Positions 54,303 through 63,245 of a DNA stretch of 64,000 nucleotides are shown here, in pieces (position 1 is the stretch's first letter; every line of letters begins with the position of its first letter). Position numbers and translations under genes: made by a program. The notes below the pieces were generated by a model. That model was not told the DNA's origin and ran no database searches. It saw only the letters and a list, made by a program, of their open reading frames with translations. Where the stretch lies: assembly GCF_013072695.1 (NCBI RefSeq), contig NZ_LXUK01000022.1, positions 741,084 to 805,083 of the forward strand, given 5' to 3'. This DNA is from Acinetobacter sp. Ac_5812 (GTDB lineage Bacteria; Pseudomonadota; Gammaproteobacteria; Pseudomonadales; Moraxellaceae).

Positions 54303-55694
54303 ATGGTAGGACTAATCGGAATAGTCTTGTCCTTAATATTGTTGATGTATTTAGCATATAAAGGATTTAGCGTAATTGTACTTGCACCCTTACTGGCATT
54401 ATTTGCTGTCGCATGGAGCGGTCTCAGCAATCAACTCCTTGGGTTTTATTCCCAAGTGTTTATGACAGGTTTAGGCGGTTATATCATCAAATACTTTCCT
54501 CTATTTTTACTAGGTGCGGTATTTGGAAAATTAATGGAAGATTCTGGCTCTGCACAAACCATTGCCAATTTCTTTGTTGAAAAACTCGGACACCATAGAG
54601 CCATGCTGTCTATTGTTCTGTCTTGTGCAATTTTAACCTATGGAGGCGTTTCACTTTTTGTTGTTGGTTTTGCCGTCTTTCCAATTGCCTCGGCATTATT
54701 TAAAGAGCTTGGTATTCCTAAACGCCTCATCCCAGCAGCAATTATGCTAGGTGCACTCACCTTTACCATGACCGCATTACCTGGCACGCCGGCAATTCAA
54801 AATGCAATTCCAATGCCTTTTTTTAATACTGATCTCTATGCTGCACCTGGACTTGGTGTTTTAGCATCTATCTTTATTTTGATCACTGGCATGTGGTGGC
54901 TCAATAGACGGGTAAAAAAAGCAGATCTGAGTAATGAAGGATATGGAAACCATATCGAGAATCATCTTGAACAGAATTCAATATCTGCCAAACCAAGTCT
55001 TATGGTCGCATTTGCTCCAATTTTTATTGTGATTGTGAGCAACTTAGTACTCACAAAACTGATTTTACCGTCACTGGACACTGCCTATTTAGCCACGGAT
55101 CAATTTGGGAATACTTCGCTCAATTCAGTGATTGGATTATGGGCAATCATATGCGCATTGGTGCTGGCTTGTTTAAGCATTATTGTTTTGAACTGGAAGT
55201 CTATTATCGATATTAAAAATTCAATTCAACAGGGTGTCTCCTCATCCTTTTTACCTATTTTTAATACCGCCTCAGAAGTCGGCTATGGTTCGGTCATTGC
55301 GTCTTTGGCTGGCTTTATCATCTTACGTGACTTTCTTGTCGGTATTGCCCCCAACAATCCGCTTATTTCAGAAGCCATCGTGATTAATGTATTAGCAGGT
55401 ATCACAGGCTCTGCCTCAGGTGGTTTGAGCATTGCCCTGAATACCATGGGCGAAACCTATAAGCATTTAGCCTTGCAACATGGTATTTCACTCGAACTGA
55501 TGCATCGAGTTGCTTCTATGGCTTCTGGTGCACTGGATTCACTTCCTCACAATGGTGCCGTCATTACCATTATTACCTTGTGTGGTTTAACCCATAAACA
55601 ATCTTATTACGACATGTTCATTGTCGCCGTCATCATTCCATTGATTGCGCTCAGTGGTGTGATCACGCTAGGAACAATATTCGGTTCTTTTTAA
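54303..55694 (+). CDS. GntP family permease
   Basis: A 463-residue inner-membrane protein with 12 or more hydrophobic segments. Start at ATG 54303 with AGGTG upstream. GntP features include the N-terminal LILLMYLAYKGFSVIVLAPL, GKLMEDSGSAQTIANF and LPGTPAIQNAIPMPFF, and near the end DSLPHNGAVITIITLCGL. Family members import gluconate or small hydroxy acids. The downstream dehydrogenases suggest a short hydroxy acid here. Confidence 0.87.
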   Translation: MVGLIGIVLSLILLMYLAYKGFSVIVLAPLLALFAVAWSGLSNQLLGFYSQVFMTGLGGYIIKYFPLFLLGAVFGKLMEDSGSAQTIANFFVEKLGHHRAMLSIVLSCAILTYGGVSLFVVGFAVFPIASALFKELGIPKRLIPAAIMLGALTFTMTALPGTPAIQNAIPMPFFNTDLYAAPGLGVLASIFILITGMWWLNRRVKKADLSNEGYGNHIENHLEQNSISAKPSLMVAFAPIFIVIVSNLVLTKLILPSLDTAYLATDQFGNTSLNSVIGLWAIICALVLACLSIIVLNWKSIIDIKNSIQQGVSSSFLPIFNTASEVGYGSVIASLAGFIILRDFLVGIAPNNPLISEAIVINVLAGITGSASGGLSIALNTMGETYKHLALQHGISLELMHRVASMASGALDSLPHNGAVITIITLCGLTHKQSYYDMFIVAVIIPLIALSGVITLGTIFGSF

Positions 55695-55731
55695 AAACAA
55701 TCAATTTTGACGTTAATACGGAGAATTAAAA

Positions 55732-56895
55732 ATGTCATTTTCAACTCACCTTCCAAGGATTATGGAAATTGGAAAAAATGCGCGGGCTAAGCTTCCAATG
55801 ATTCTAGAAAGCTTAGGTGCAAACAAGCCACTCATTATTACCGATAAAATGATGGTTTCACTTGGCTATATCACGCAAATTCAAGACCTGCTAAAAGCAG
55901 CGAATATAGACAGTGACTATTTTGCTGAAACCATTCCAGAGCCGACCTCTGGTTCCATCGAAGCGGGTGTGAAGTATATTCAGGCGCAGCAGTATGATGC
56001 CATTATTGCAATTGGTGGTGGTAGCCCGATAGATAGTGCCAAAGCAATCAGTATTTTGAGTCAACATGGTGGGGAGATTTCAGATTATAAATTTCCTAGA
56101 CAAGTCAATGAACTCGGTCTGCCTATTATTGCCATTCCAACCACCGCAGGAACAGGATCCGAATGCACGCGGTTTACCATCATTACCAATGACAAAACCA
56201 ATGAGAAAATGCTGTGTGCAGGGCTCGGTTTTCTGCCAATCGCGGCAATTATCGACTACGAACTTACCATTTCTCTGCCCCCACGTACCACTGCAGATAC
56301 AGGTATTGATGCGCTTACCCATGCCATCGAAGCATATGTCAGTAAGAAAGCCAGTCCATATAGTGATGCGCAAGCACTCGCAGCGATGAAACTGATTGGT
56401 CCAAATTTACAGATCGTTTATCACCAACCCAGCAATGAGCGAGCACGTGAAAAAATGATGCTCGGTTCGACTTTGGCAGGGATTGCTTTTTCAAACGCCT
56501 CGGTTGCCTTGGTGCATGGTATGAGCCGCCCCATTGGTGCTTTTTTCCATGTTCCGCACGGACTATCCAATGCAATGTTACTCCCCCTCATCACTGAGTT
56601 TTCAATCCAAGCAGCACCAGAACGTTACGCTGACTGTGCCAAGGCAATCGGCTGCGCGCATTCAGATGATGCGATTGAGCTTGCTAATCAAAAGCTCATC
56701 AAAACCTTGATCGCGATTAATCAAGATTTGAAAGTCCCCACATTAGCTGAGTTTGGGGTCGACAAACACTATTTTGATGAGGTCGTTCAGACCATGGCTG
56801 AGCAGGCACTGGCCTCGGGCTCACCATCCAATAACCCTATCGTGCCGACAATTGAGCAAATGGTCAGCTTGTATCAACAACTTTGGTCAGCATAA
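55732..56895 (+). CDS. Iron-containing (group III) alcohol dehydrogenase
   Basis: A 387-residue NAD-dependent dehydrogenase. The nucleotide motif GGGSPIDSAK is at 95-104 and the metal ligands are D193, H197, H262 and H276. It is 37 bp after the permease gene and 35 bp before the mmsA-like gene. By context it should oxidise a hydroxy acid to a semialdehyde; 3-hydroxypropionate to malonate semialdehyde is one option, as for DddB in DMSP-degrading bacteria (from memory). 4-hydroxybutyrate is another. Confidence 0.88.
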   Translation: MSFSTHLPRIMEIGKNARAKLPMILESLGANKPLIITDKMMVSLGYITQIQDLLKAANIDSDYFAETIPEPTSGSIEAGVKYIQAQQYDAIIAIGGGSPIDSAKAISILSQHGGEISDYKFPRQVNELGLPIIAIPTTAGTGSECTRFTIITNDKTNEKMLCAGLGFLPIAAIIDYELTISLPPRTTADTGIDALTHAIEAYVSKKASPYSDAQALAAMKLIGPNLQIVYHQPSNERAREKMMLGSTLAGIAFSNASVALVHGMSRPIGAFFHVPHGLSNAMLLPLITEFSIQAAPERYADCAKAIGCAHSDDAIELANQKLIKTLIAINQDLKVPTLAEFGVDKHYFDEVVQTMAEQALASGSPSNNPIVPTIEQMVSLYQQLWSA

Positions 56896-56930
56896 AAGCT
56901 TTAATTTTTTATAACAGAGGATAAATTCAC

Positions 56931-58427
56931 ATGGAACTGATTGGACATTTTATTAATGGTGCAATCCATACAACGCATGCACGTACGCAAGCCGTTTATA
57001 ACCCATCAGTAGGCATACAAGTCAAAGAGGTTGCACTTGCTGGCAAGGCAACTGTAGAAGAAGCAATTGCCGCCGCAGAAGCAGCCTTCCCAGAATGGCG
57101 GAATACCCCAGTCATCAAACGGGCTCGCGTCATGTTTAAATTTAAGGAATTACTTGAACAAAATGCTGAAAAAATCTGCCAGTTGATTGGTGAAGAACAT
57201 GGCAAAATTGGACATGATGCCGCAGGAGAATTACAACGTGGCATTGAGAATGTTGAATATGCCTGTGGCGCACCCGAGTTTCTAAAAGGTGAATTTAGTA
57301 AAAATGTCGGACCTGCAATCGATTCATGGAGTGAGTTTCAGCCTTTAGGTGTTGTTGCAGGAATTACCCCATTTAACTTTCCAGTTATGGTTCCACTTTG
57401 GATGTTCCCCATGGCCCTTGTATGTGGAAATACCTTTGTGCTGAAACCTTCCGAACGCGATCCATCCTCCACTTTATTTATTGCTCAACTGCTCAAACAA
57501 GCGGGACTGCCTGATGGTGTAATGAATGTCGTCAATGGAGATAAAGAAGCGGTCGATACGCTACTGCATGATCCACGTGTTCAGGCGGTTAGCTTCGTTG
57601 GTTCCACACCCATTGCAGAATATATCTATCAAACCGCGACTGCAGCAGGTAAACGTTGTCAGGCCTTGGGAGGTGCAAAGAACCATGCCATTGTCATGCC
57701 CGATGCAGATTTAGATAATGTGGTTAGTTCTTTATTAGGCGCAGCCTTTGGTTCATCGGGCGAACGCTGCATGGCCCTTTCTGTCGCAGTCGCTGTCGGT
57801 GATGAAATTGCTGATCAAATGATCGTAAAACTATCCAAAGAAATCGATTTGCTCAAATATGGCCCATACTCAAATAAAGACAATGATTTTGGTCCAGTGA
57901 TTACCGCGCAACATAAAGCCAAAGTCGTCAACTATATTAATAGTGCAGAACAACAAGGCGCCAGCGTGATTGTCGATGGACGCAATGCAGCACCTGAAGG
58001 TTATGAAAATGGTTTTTATGTGGGTGCGACACTCATTGATCAAGTCACACCGAATATGACCAGCTATAAAGAAGAAATCTTTGGTCCCGTACTGCAAGTC
58101 ATTCGTGTAAAAACCATGCAAGAAGCCATGGATCTGATCGACAGCCATGAATATGGAAATGGCACCTGTATCTATACACGTGATGGTGAGGCTGCACGCT
58201 ATTTTAGCGACAACATTAAAGTGGGGATGGTCGGTATTAATATTCCGCTTCCAGTGCCTGTGGCTTATCATAGTTTCGGCGGTTGGAAACGTTCGCTGTT
58301 TGGCGATTTACATGCCTATGGGCCAGATGGTGCCCGTTTCTATACGCGTCGTAAAACCATTACTCAACGCTGGCCGAGCACCAATGTCCGCGAAGGCGCA
58401 CAATTTTCAATGCCGACACTCAACTAA
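56931..58427 (+). CDS. mmsA: CoA-acylating methylmalonate-semialdehyde dehydrogenase-like protein
   Basis: A 498-residue aldehyde dehydrogenase with N149 (PFNFP) and catalytic C280 (GERCMALS). Where ordinary family members have the general-base Glu in ELGGK, it has LGGAKNH, the mark of the MmsA group that uses CoA as acceptor. MmsA enzymes turn methylmalonate semialdehyde to propionyl-CoA and malonate semialdehyde to acetyl-CoA with loss of CO2. Its valine-pathway partners (mmsB, acyl-CoA dehydrogenase) are absent here, so the step after the iron alcohol dehydrogenase fits better. Confidence 0.88.
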   Translation: MELIGHFINGAIHTTHARTQAVYNPSVGIQVKEVALAGKATVEEAIAAAEAAFPEWRNTPVIKRARVMFKFKELLEQNAEKICQLIGEEHGKIGHDAAGELQRGIENVEYACGAPEFLKGEFSKNVGPAIDSWSEFQPLGVVAGITPFNFPVMVPLWMFPMALVCGNTFVLKPSERDPSSTLFIAQLLKQAGLPDGVMNVVNGDKEAVDTLLHDPRVQAVSFVGSTPIAEYIYQTATAAGKRCQALGGAKNHAIVMPDADLDNVVSSLLGAAFGSSGERCMALSVAVAVGDEIADQMIVKLSKEIDLLKYGPYSNKDNDFGPVITAQHKAKVVNYINSAEQQGASVIVDGRNAAPEGYENGFYVGATLIDQVTPNMTSYKEEIFGPVLQVIRVKTMQEAMDLIDSHEYGNGTCIYTRDGEAARYFSDNIKVGMVGINIPLPVPVAYHSFGGWKRSLFGDLHAYGPDGARFYTRRKTITQRWPSTNVREGAQFSMPTLN

Positions 58428-58441
58428 TTTAGTTACTCACT

Positions 58442-58470
58442 AAAAGAGTGAGTTTTTAGCTCACTCTTTT
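58442..58470. terminator. Bidirectional terminator between mmsA-like and iclR genes
   Basis: AAAAGAGTGAG / CTCACTCTTTT hairpin with a seven-base loop between convergent genes. Confidence 0.85.
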
Positions 58471-59219
58471 TAAACATCAATCAGTTTATTTAAATCATTT
58501 GCCGCCTGACGTAACAAAGGCTCATATGCCACTAAATCTTCAAGAGACTTTCTTATTGTGGGTGCATGTACATAAAGACAAGCCACAATAGTACCTGCTC
58601 TTTGAATCGGGACTGAACAAGCCACCATACCCGAAATAAACTCTTCATTATCCGTTCCGAGTTTATTTAGAAAAATTTGATCCAAATTGTCTTCAAGTAA
58701 GACGGGATCGGTAATGGTATTTTTGGTGAGCTGTACAATCGGTAAATGCGCTAAGATATTTTTCCTGCGACTCACAGGCTGAAAACTTAAAAATAGTTTT
58801 CCACTCGAAGTACACCACAAAGGTACTGTCGCACCAACAGGTAAATAGACCTGTAGCGGCCAATTCGCCTGCACCCGATCTGTGTAAAGCATTTGATTAT
58901 CACTGAGTATGGCAATACCACAGGTTTCATTAATTTGATCTGATAATTTTTGCAGGATAGCCAAGCGTTCCATCTTACGAGGTTCCTGCTCCCATGAATT
59001 CATCAGCAGCTTATAGGTTCGATCCCCCAGAATATACCCCCCATACATATCCGTCTTCACAAATTTTTCTTGCTCTAGCGTTTGTAATAAACGATGAATA
59101 CTCGGTTTTGGAATGTCCAGCTCTACCGAAAGATCTAAAGGTGACGGTGGATGTTTTGCAGTAGAAATTGCCTCAATAATGTCTAAAACTCGAGTAATGG
59201 ATGAACCTTTTTTATTCAT
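58470..59219 (-). CDS. IclR family transcriptional regulator
   Basis: A 249-residue regulator; the ATG at 59217-59219 (MNKKGSSITRVLDII) has a GGGA site and beats an upstream TTG. The winged helix covers about 6-60 (DLSVELDIPKPSIHRLLQTLE), then an effector domain with GATVPLWCTSSGKLFLSF and EFISGMVACSVPI. Convergent with the permease-dehydrogenase operon and probably its regulator through the palindrome at 54251. Confidence 0.87.
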   Translation of the reverse strand: MNKKGSSITRVLDIIEAISTAKHPPSPLDLSVELDIPKPSIHRLLQTLEQEKFVKTDMYGGYILGDRTYKLLMNSWEQEPRKMERLAILQKLSDQINETCGIAILSDNQMLYTDRVQANWPLQVYLPVGATVPLWCTSSGKLFLSFQPVSRRKNILAHLPIVQLTKNTITDPVLLEDNLDQIFLNKLGTDNEEFISGMVACSVPIQRAGTIVACLYVHAPTIRKSLEDLVAYEPLLRQAANDLNKLIDV

Positions 59220-59491
59220 TTTTAAGTCCCAACACCTGCATATCGCCAATCTCTTTTCGAATACAGTGAATCTATATTGATGAAAGTTACCAATATGCCA
59301 GATAGTAATCGGGTTAGGAACTTGGATTCAAGTAAATATTATCCTGCAAACACTTAAGTTAATTTTCCAGAAAAAACCAAATAAGCAAACTTATAAGAGA
59401 ATAATTCTCATATCTAACAATTCATTACTTGAGCTTATGTGAGCTTCTTGGCATCGTTTGTCAGTTGCTTCATTATGGGAATCTCCTGCCG

Positions 59492-61162
59492 ATGGCTAGT
59501 CCAGCGCAAGCTATAAGACATAAATTACTTAACACTTTCTTTTCAAGACATTCTGTTTGGTTTCTTTGTATTTTTACTGCTTTAACTATTACTTGGTTTA
59601 AATTTACCTATACCCCACATACCATTTATTATTTTATATCCGATACGCTTTTAAACGGTCTTTGGTTAGTCACAGGGTTGCTTAGCATTGTTGGTTTACG
59701 CGATTTACTGCAAAAGAAACATGCCATCTTAAGAAATTATCCAATTCTTGGACATTTTCGCTTTCTTTTTGAAGATGTTCGCCCTGAAATTCGCCAATAT
59801 TTCATTGAATCGGATCAGGATGCTCTGCCTTTTTCACGTATGCAACGTAGCTTGGTTTATCAACGTGCAAAAAATGAAAATGCAGATAAACCGTTTGGCT
59901 CAATTATAGATGTCTATGATCCAAACTATCGCTTTATTGTACATTCAATTGCCCCATGTCCTCCCGCAAACCCAGAGTCTTTCCGCGTCCTGATTGGTAA
60001 TACACAATGTAGCCAGCCATATAGCGCTTCCATCATGAATATCTCAGCGATGAGCTTTGGAAGTCTGAGTGCGAATGCAATTCGTGCACTAAATAAAGGT
60101 GCACATTTAGGTAACTTCTATCATGATACGGGGGAAGGAAGCCTGAGTCCCTACCATTTAGAGCATGGCGGAGATATTGTCTGGCAAATTGCCAGTGGCT
60201 ATTTTGGTTGCCGTACCCCTGAAGGCTTATTTGATCCAGACAAGTTTGCACAGCAAGCCAAAAATCCGAATATTAAAATGATTGAAGTTAAGCTCTCACA
60301 AGGTGCGAAACCAGGTCACGGTGGTATTTTACCTAAGCATAAAATCACTGAAGAAATTGCTCGTATCCGCGGTATATCCAGAGACCATGACTGTGTTTCC
60401 CCTTCTAAGCACCCAAGTTTTAACACCCCAATTGAAATGATGCATTTCATTCAAAAACTGAGAGAGCTTTCAGGTGGCAAACCAGTCGGCTTTAAATTAT
60501 GTATTGGTCAACCTTGGCAATTTATGAGCATTGTCAAAGCCATGCTCGAAACCAAAATTGTGCCTGACTTTGTGGTGGTTGATGGTTCTGAAGGCGGAAC
60601 TGGCGCAGCACCAATCGAATTTAGTGATTATATTGGTACACCGCTCAGAGAAGGTTTACGCTTTGTGCATAATACACTGGTGGGTGCAGGACTTCGCAGT
60701 CAAGTTAAAATTGGTGCCAGCGGTAAAATGATCAGTGCCTTTGATATTGCCAGCACCTTTGCCTTAGGCGCGGATTGGGTCAATTCTGCACGTGGCTTTA
60801 TGTTTGCTGTAGGCTGTATCCAAGCACAAAGCTGTCATACCAACCAATGTCCTGTTGGCGTTGCGACACAAGACAAAGATCGCCAAAAAGCCATCGACGT
60901 ACCAAGTAAGGCTGAACGTGTGTTTAACTTCCATAAAAACACTCTACACGCCTTATCTGAAATGATTGCAGCGGCAGGTTTGCATCATCCATCAGACATT
61001 AAAGCGCATCATTTGGCACAGCGTATGAATGACCGTGAAATCAAAAACTATGCGCAGATCCACTTCTTCTTAAAAGAAAATGAATTACTGCATAGCGATT
61101 TAAATGATGACGAGAATTTCTATTATCGTATGTGGAAAATGGCGGATGCCAATCAATTTTAA
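59492..61162 (+). CDS. Membrane-anchored FMN-binding glutamate synthase-like protein
   Basis: A 556-residue protein from the ATG at 59492 (MASPAQAIRHKLL); an in-frame TTG lies 21 codons upstream. Two hydrophobic segments near residues 20-70 precede a glutamate-synthase central/FMN domain: NISAMSFGSLSANAI, EVKLSQGAKPGHGGILP, VVVDGSEGGTGAAP and the iron-sulfur-like CHTNQCPVGVATQ. There is no glutaminase domain, so it is not a full GltB. Homologues are widespread with an unknown physiological reaction. Confidence 0.85.
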   Translation: MASPAQAIRHKLLNTFFSRHSVWFLCIFTALTITWFKFTYTPHTIYYFISDTLLNGLWLVTGLLSIVGLRDLLQKKHAILRNYPILGHFRFLFEDVRPEIRQYFIESDQDALPFSRMQRSLVYQRAKNENADKPFGSIIDVYDPNYRFIVHSIAPCPPANPESFRVLIGNTQCSQPYSASIMNISAMSFGSLSANAIRALNKGAHLGNFYHDTGEGSLSPYHLEHGGDIVWQIASGYFGCRTPEGLFDPDKFAQQAKNPNIKMIEVKLSQGAKPGHGGILPKHKITEEIARIRGISRDHDCVSPSKHPSFNTPIEMMHFIQKLRELSGGKPVGFKLCIGQPWQFMSIVKAMLETKIVPDFVVVDGSEGGTGAAPIEFSDYIGTPLREGLRFVHNTLVGAGLRSQVKIGASGKMISAFDIASTFALGADWVNSARGFMFAVGCIQAQSCHTNQCPVGVATQDKDRQKAIDVPSKAERVFNFHKNTLHALSEMIAAAGLHHPSDIKAHHLAQRMNDREIKNYAQIHFFLKENELLHSDLNDDENFYYRMWKMADANQF

Positions 61163-61168
61163 TAACTG

Positions 61169-61195
61169 AAAAGCCACCTCAAGGTGGCTTTTTTA
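61169..61195 (+). terminator. Terminator after glutamate synthase-like gene
   Basis: AAAAGCCACCT / AGGTGGCTTTTTT hairpin. Confidence 0.88.
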
Positions 61196-61212
61196 ATTTA
61201 AAAACGAATGAA

Positions 61213-61845
61213 CTATCGACTGATCAAACGATAAATACCGAAAATCACAACCATTAAAATCACTAGAAATTTAAGATAAGAGGTCCAATTATATTGCGAG
61301 CCTTTACCCTGCCAGACCTGTACCTCAACAGACCGAAACTGAACGTTTGAAGCTTCCATCAGTTCTGCGTGGATACTGTAATTCATACCGTTATTTTGTT
61401 CACTCACCGAGAATGGGTCCGAACTAATGACCAGCAATAAAGGCTCATTTAAATCATAGGAGTGCTTATCATCACTTTGAAAAACCTCTGGATGATAACC
61501 GTTAGAAGACTCACTCTGCACACCTCCAATCCATTTTAATTCGACTTTGCCCTGTTGCTGAGTAACTCCTTTCGCAACAATAACAAAACGATATGGATTT
61601 TTACTGTGATCTGCTTGAAAACTAATACCTATATTCGGTCTTTTAAAAGTGTCCTTTGGCTTATCAATAACAGCTTTATTCAATGCATCAATTTCACTCG
61701 GTGTTAAAAGAACAGAGTTCACCAAGCTTTCACCGTATTCTCCAACTTTAGGTTCATGGGCAACTTTTCCACATGCAGCTAAGCTAAACATCATGAATAA
61801 TAGAAGTGTGGATTTAACCAATTGGTTTTTTAAATTTATATACAT
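61213..61845 (-). CDS. Hypothetical lipoprotein with C-terminal membrane span
   Basis: A 210-residue protein. The signal peptide ends in the lipobox LAAC, with lipidation expected at C25. A beta-rich middle follows (IGISFQADHSKNPYRFVIVA, VELKWIGGV), and the C-terminus has one membrane span (FLVILMVVIFGIYRLIS). A lipid anchor plus a C-terminal span is unusual and would tie both ends to membranes. Last of three same-strand genes of unknown function. Confidence 0.7.
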   Translation of the reverse strand: MYINLKNQLVKSTLLLFMMFSLAACGKVAHEPKVGEYGESLVNSVLLTPSEIDALNKAVIDKPKDTFKRPNIGISFQADHSKNPYRFVIVAKGVTQQQGKVELKWIGGVQSESSNGYHPEVFQSDDKHSYDLNEPLLLVISSDPFSVSEQNNGMNYSIHAELMEASNVQFRSVEVQVWQGKGSQYNWTSYLKFLVILMVVIFGIYRLISR

Positions 61846-61865
61846 CTTTTGATCAAAACCTTCAT

Positions 61866-62594
61866 TTAGAAAACACTCACGGCAATATGTCTATTTAACA
61901 TCCAACGAATCACTGGAGCTTGTTCTTCTGAAGGTAGAGACAAAATATATTCAAAAGTTCGTATCACCACTTCACACTGTTTATTCTTGTCTTGCGCTGT
62001 TTCTCCAGCATTGAGTAAGTCAGCATCCTGACCATAATCTTGACGTAATTTATCGGCAATCTGCCCCCATGCCTGTGGAGCTTGCATAAGCTCAGCCGAA
62101 GAATGCGTTCCTTGATGCGTGAGAATATATGTTAATGCCGCTACAGTTTGCTGCTGTGTAGCTGAACTCAGTAATGCCCTTCTCTCATCTATGCTGGTTT
62201 TGCCATACAGCGGGAAAGCGATTGGAAAACAATTCCCTTTGCGTTTAGCATCATACAACTGTTGCAAATATGCTTTGCTCCATAATCTTTGCCCTTCATC
62301 ATCCGCTTGTTTTTCGACAATATCACGCAACTTCCACCACAATGTGCTACTGACGGCTGCAAGCATCTCATTCGACTGTACCGATGCATTTGCTGTTTGC
62401 TGAATAGTCTCGTATTCCTTCGGTAGATGTTGCTTTAACGGTTGCAATAAAGCGATTTGATCTAAAGCCTGTTGTCTTTGTTCAATTGGATTATAATTAA
62501 TGGACTGATCTGATGTTGCATCGTGATGAGAACAACGATTTAACAAGAAAAAAGTTGCAAAAATAACCCCAACTACAATAAATGCTGCTTTCAC
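61866..62594 (-). CDS. Hypothetical membrane-anchored or secreted protein
   Basis: A 242-residue protein with a GTG start. Residues 4-18 are hydrophobic (AAFIVVGVIFATFFLL) followed by NRCSHHDA, so it is an anchored protein or a degenerate lipoprotein. The rest is helical and Gln-rich. It sits 20 bp upstream of the lipoprotein gene. No family recognised. Confidence 0.65.
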   Translation of the reverse strand: MKAAFIVVGVIFATFFLLNRCSHHDATSDQSINYNPIEQRQQALDQIALLQPLKQHLPKEYETIQQTANASVQSNEMLAAVSSTLWWKLRDIVEKQADDEGQRLWSKAYLQQLYDAKRKGNCFPIAFPLYGKTSIDERRALLSSATQQQTVAALTYILTHQGTHSSAELMQAPQAWGQIADKLRQDYGQDADLLNAGETAQDKNKQCEVVIRTFEYILSLPSEEQAPVIRWMLNRHIAVSVF

Positions 62595-62643
62595 GACTGA
62601 TTACCATTTTTAATATTTATCAATTTATGTCTTTAAAAAACAT

Positions 62644-63162
62644 CTACCTTTTGAATGGACAAGTCGGACTAGTCTGAGTCAACAATGTATTGGTTGCTGC
62701 ATTACAACTCACATATACACTGCCATCATCGGTACAAACTCTTGCAGCATAAAATCGACTGTTATTCTCAACTAACTGAGACCGACGATCAGAATAACGA
62801 GCAAATCTCTGCAAAGCCATAATGCGCTGTTTACATTCAGGAAATTCAACAATTGCTCGTTGAAATTCGGATTGTCTCGTCTCTGTTCTGGTTTTATTAT
62901 TTGCTAAATCCTGTGTATAAGCATTTTTTTCATACGACATCCCTTGCTGCCTTTGCTGTTCCATAGAACGACAATCGCCCGAAAAGCCGTCCGCAACTGA
63001 GCCTGTGCATGCTGTCCTTTGTGCTGTCTTTGTTGCACATGGTCTACTTTGATATGTTGTTCCCTGACTGGTTACGCACTTATATAACTCTTGTGCGAAA
63101 ACAGGAAAAGAAAAACATAACAATATAAAGACACAAAAACCCCTTAATGTACCTTTTTTCAT
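62644..63162 (-). CDS. Secreted Cys-rich protein (DUF4124-like N-terminus)
   Basis: A 172-residue protein with a signal peptide ending FPVFAQ. The mature N-terminus ELYKCVTSQGTTYQSRPC has the pattern of DUF4124 periplasmic proteins (xYKCxxxxGxxxYxxxPC). Eight or more Cys, probably disulfide-bonded. First of three same-strand genes (62644, 61866, 61213). Confidence 0.7.
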   Translation of the reverse strand: MKKGTLRGFCVFILLCFSFPVFAQELYKCVTSQGTTYQSRPCATKTAQRTACTGSVADGFSGDCRSMEQQRQQGMSYEKNAYTQDLANNKTRTETRQSEFQRAIVEFPECKQRIMALQRFARYSDRRSQLVENNSRFYAARVCTDDGSVYVSCNAATNTLLTQTSPTCPFKR

Positions 63163-63245
63163 TATTGCCCCAAATATCTAATTTATTGATGTTTTTTTAT
63201 GATATGAAAAATTCTATCATTTAAATAATGACGAAAAAAGCAAAA

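Noticed and set aside
54130..54357. A 75-codon minus-strand frame overlapping the permease start
   Set aside because: It runs through the palindrome and the start of a well-supported gene, with no ribosome site or recognisable protein.
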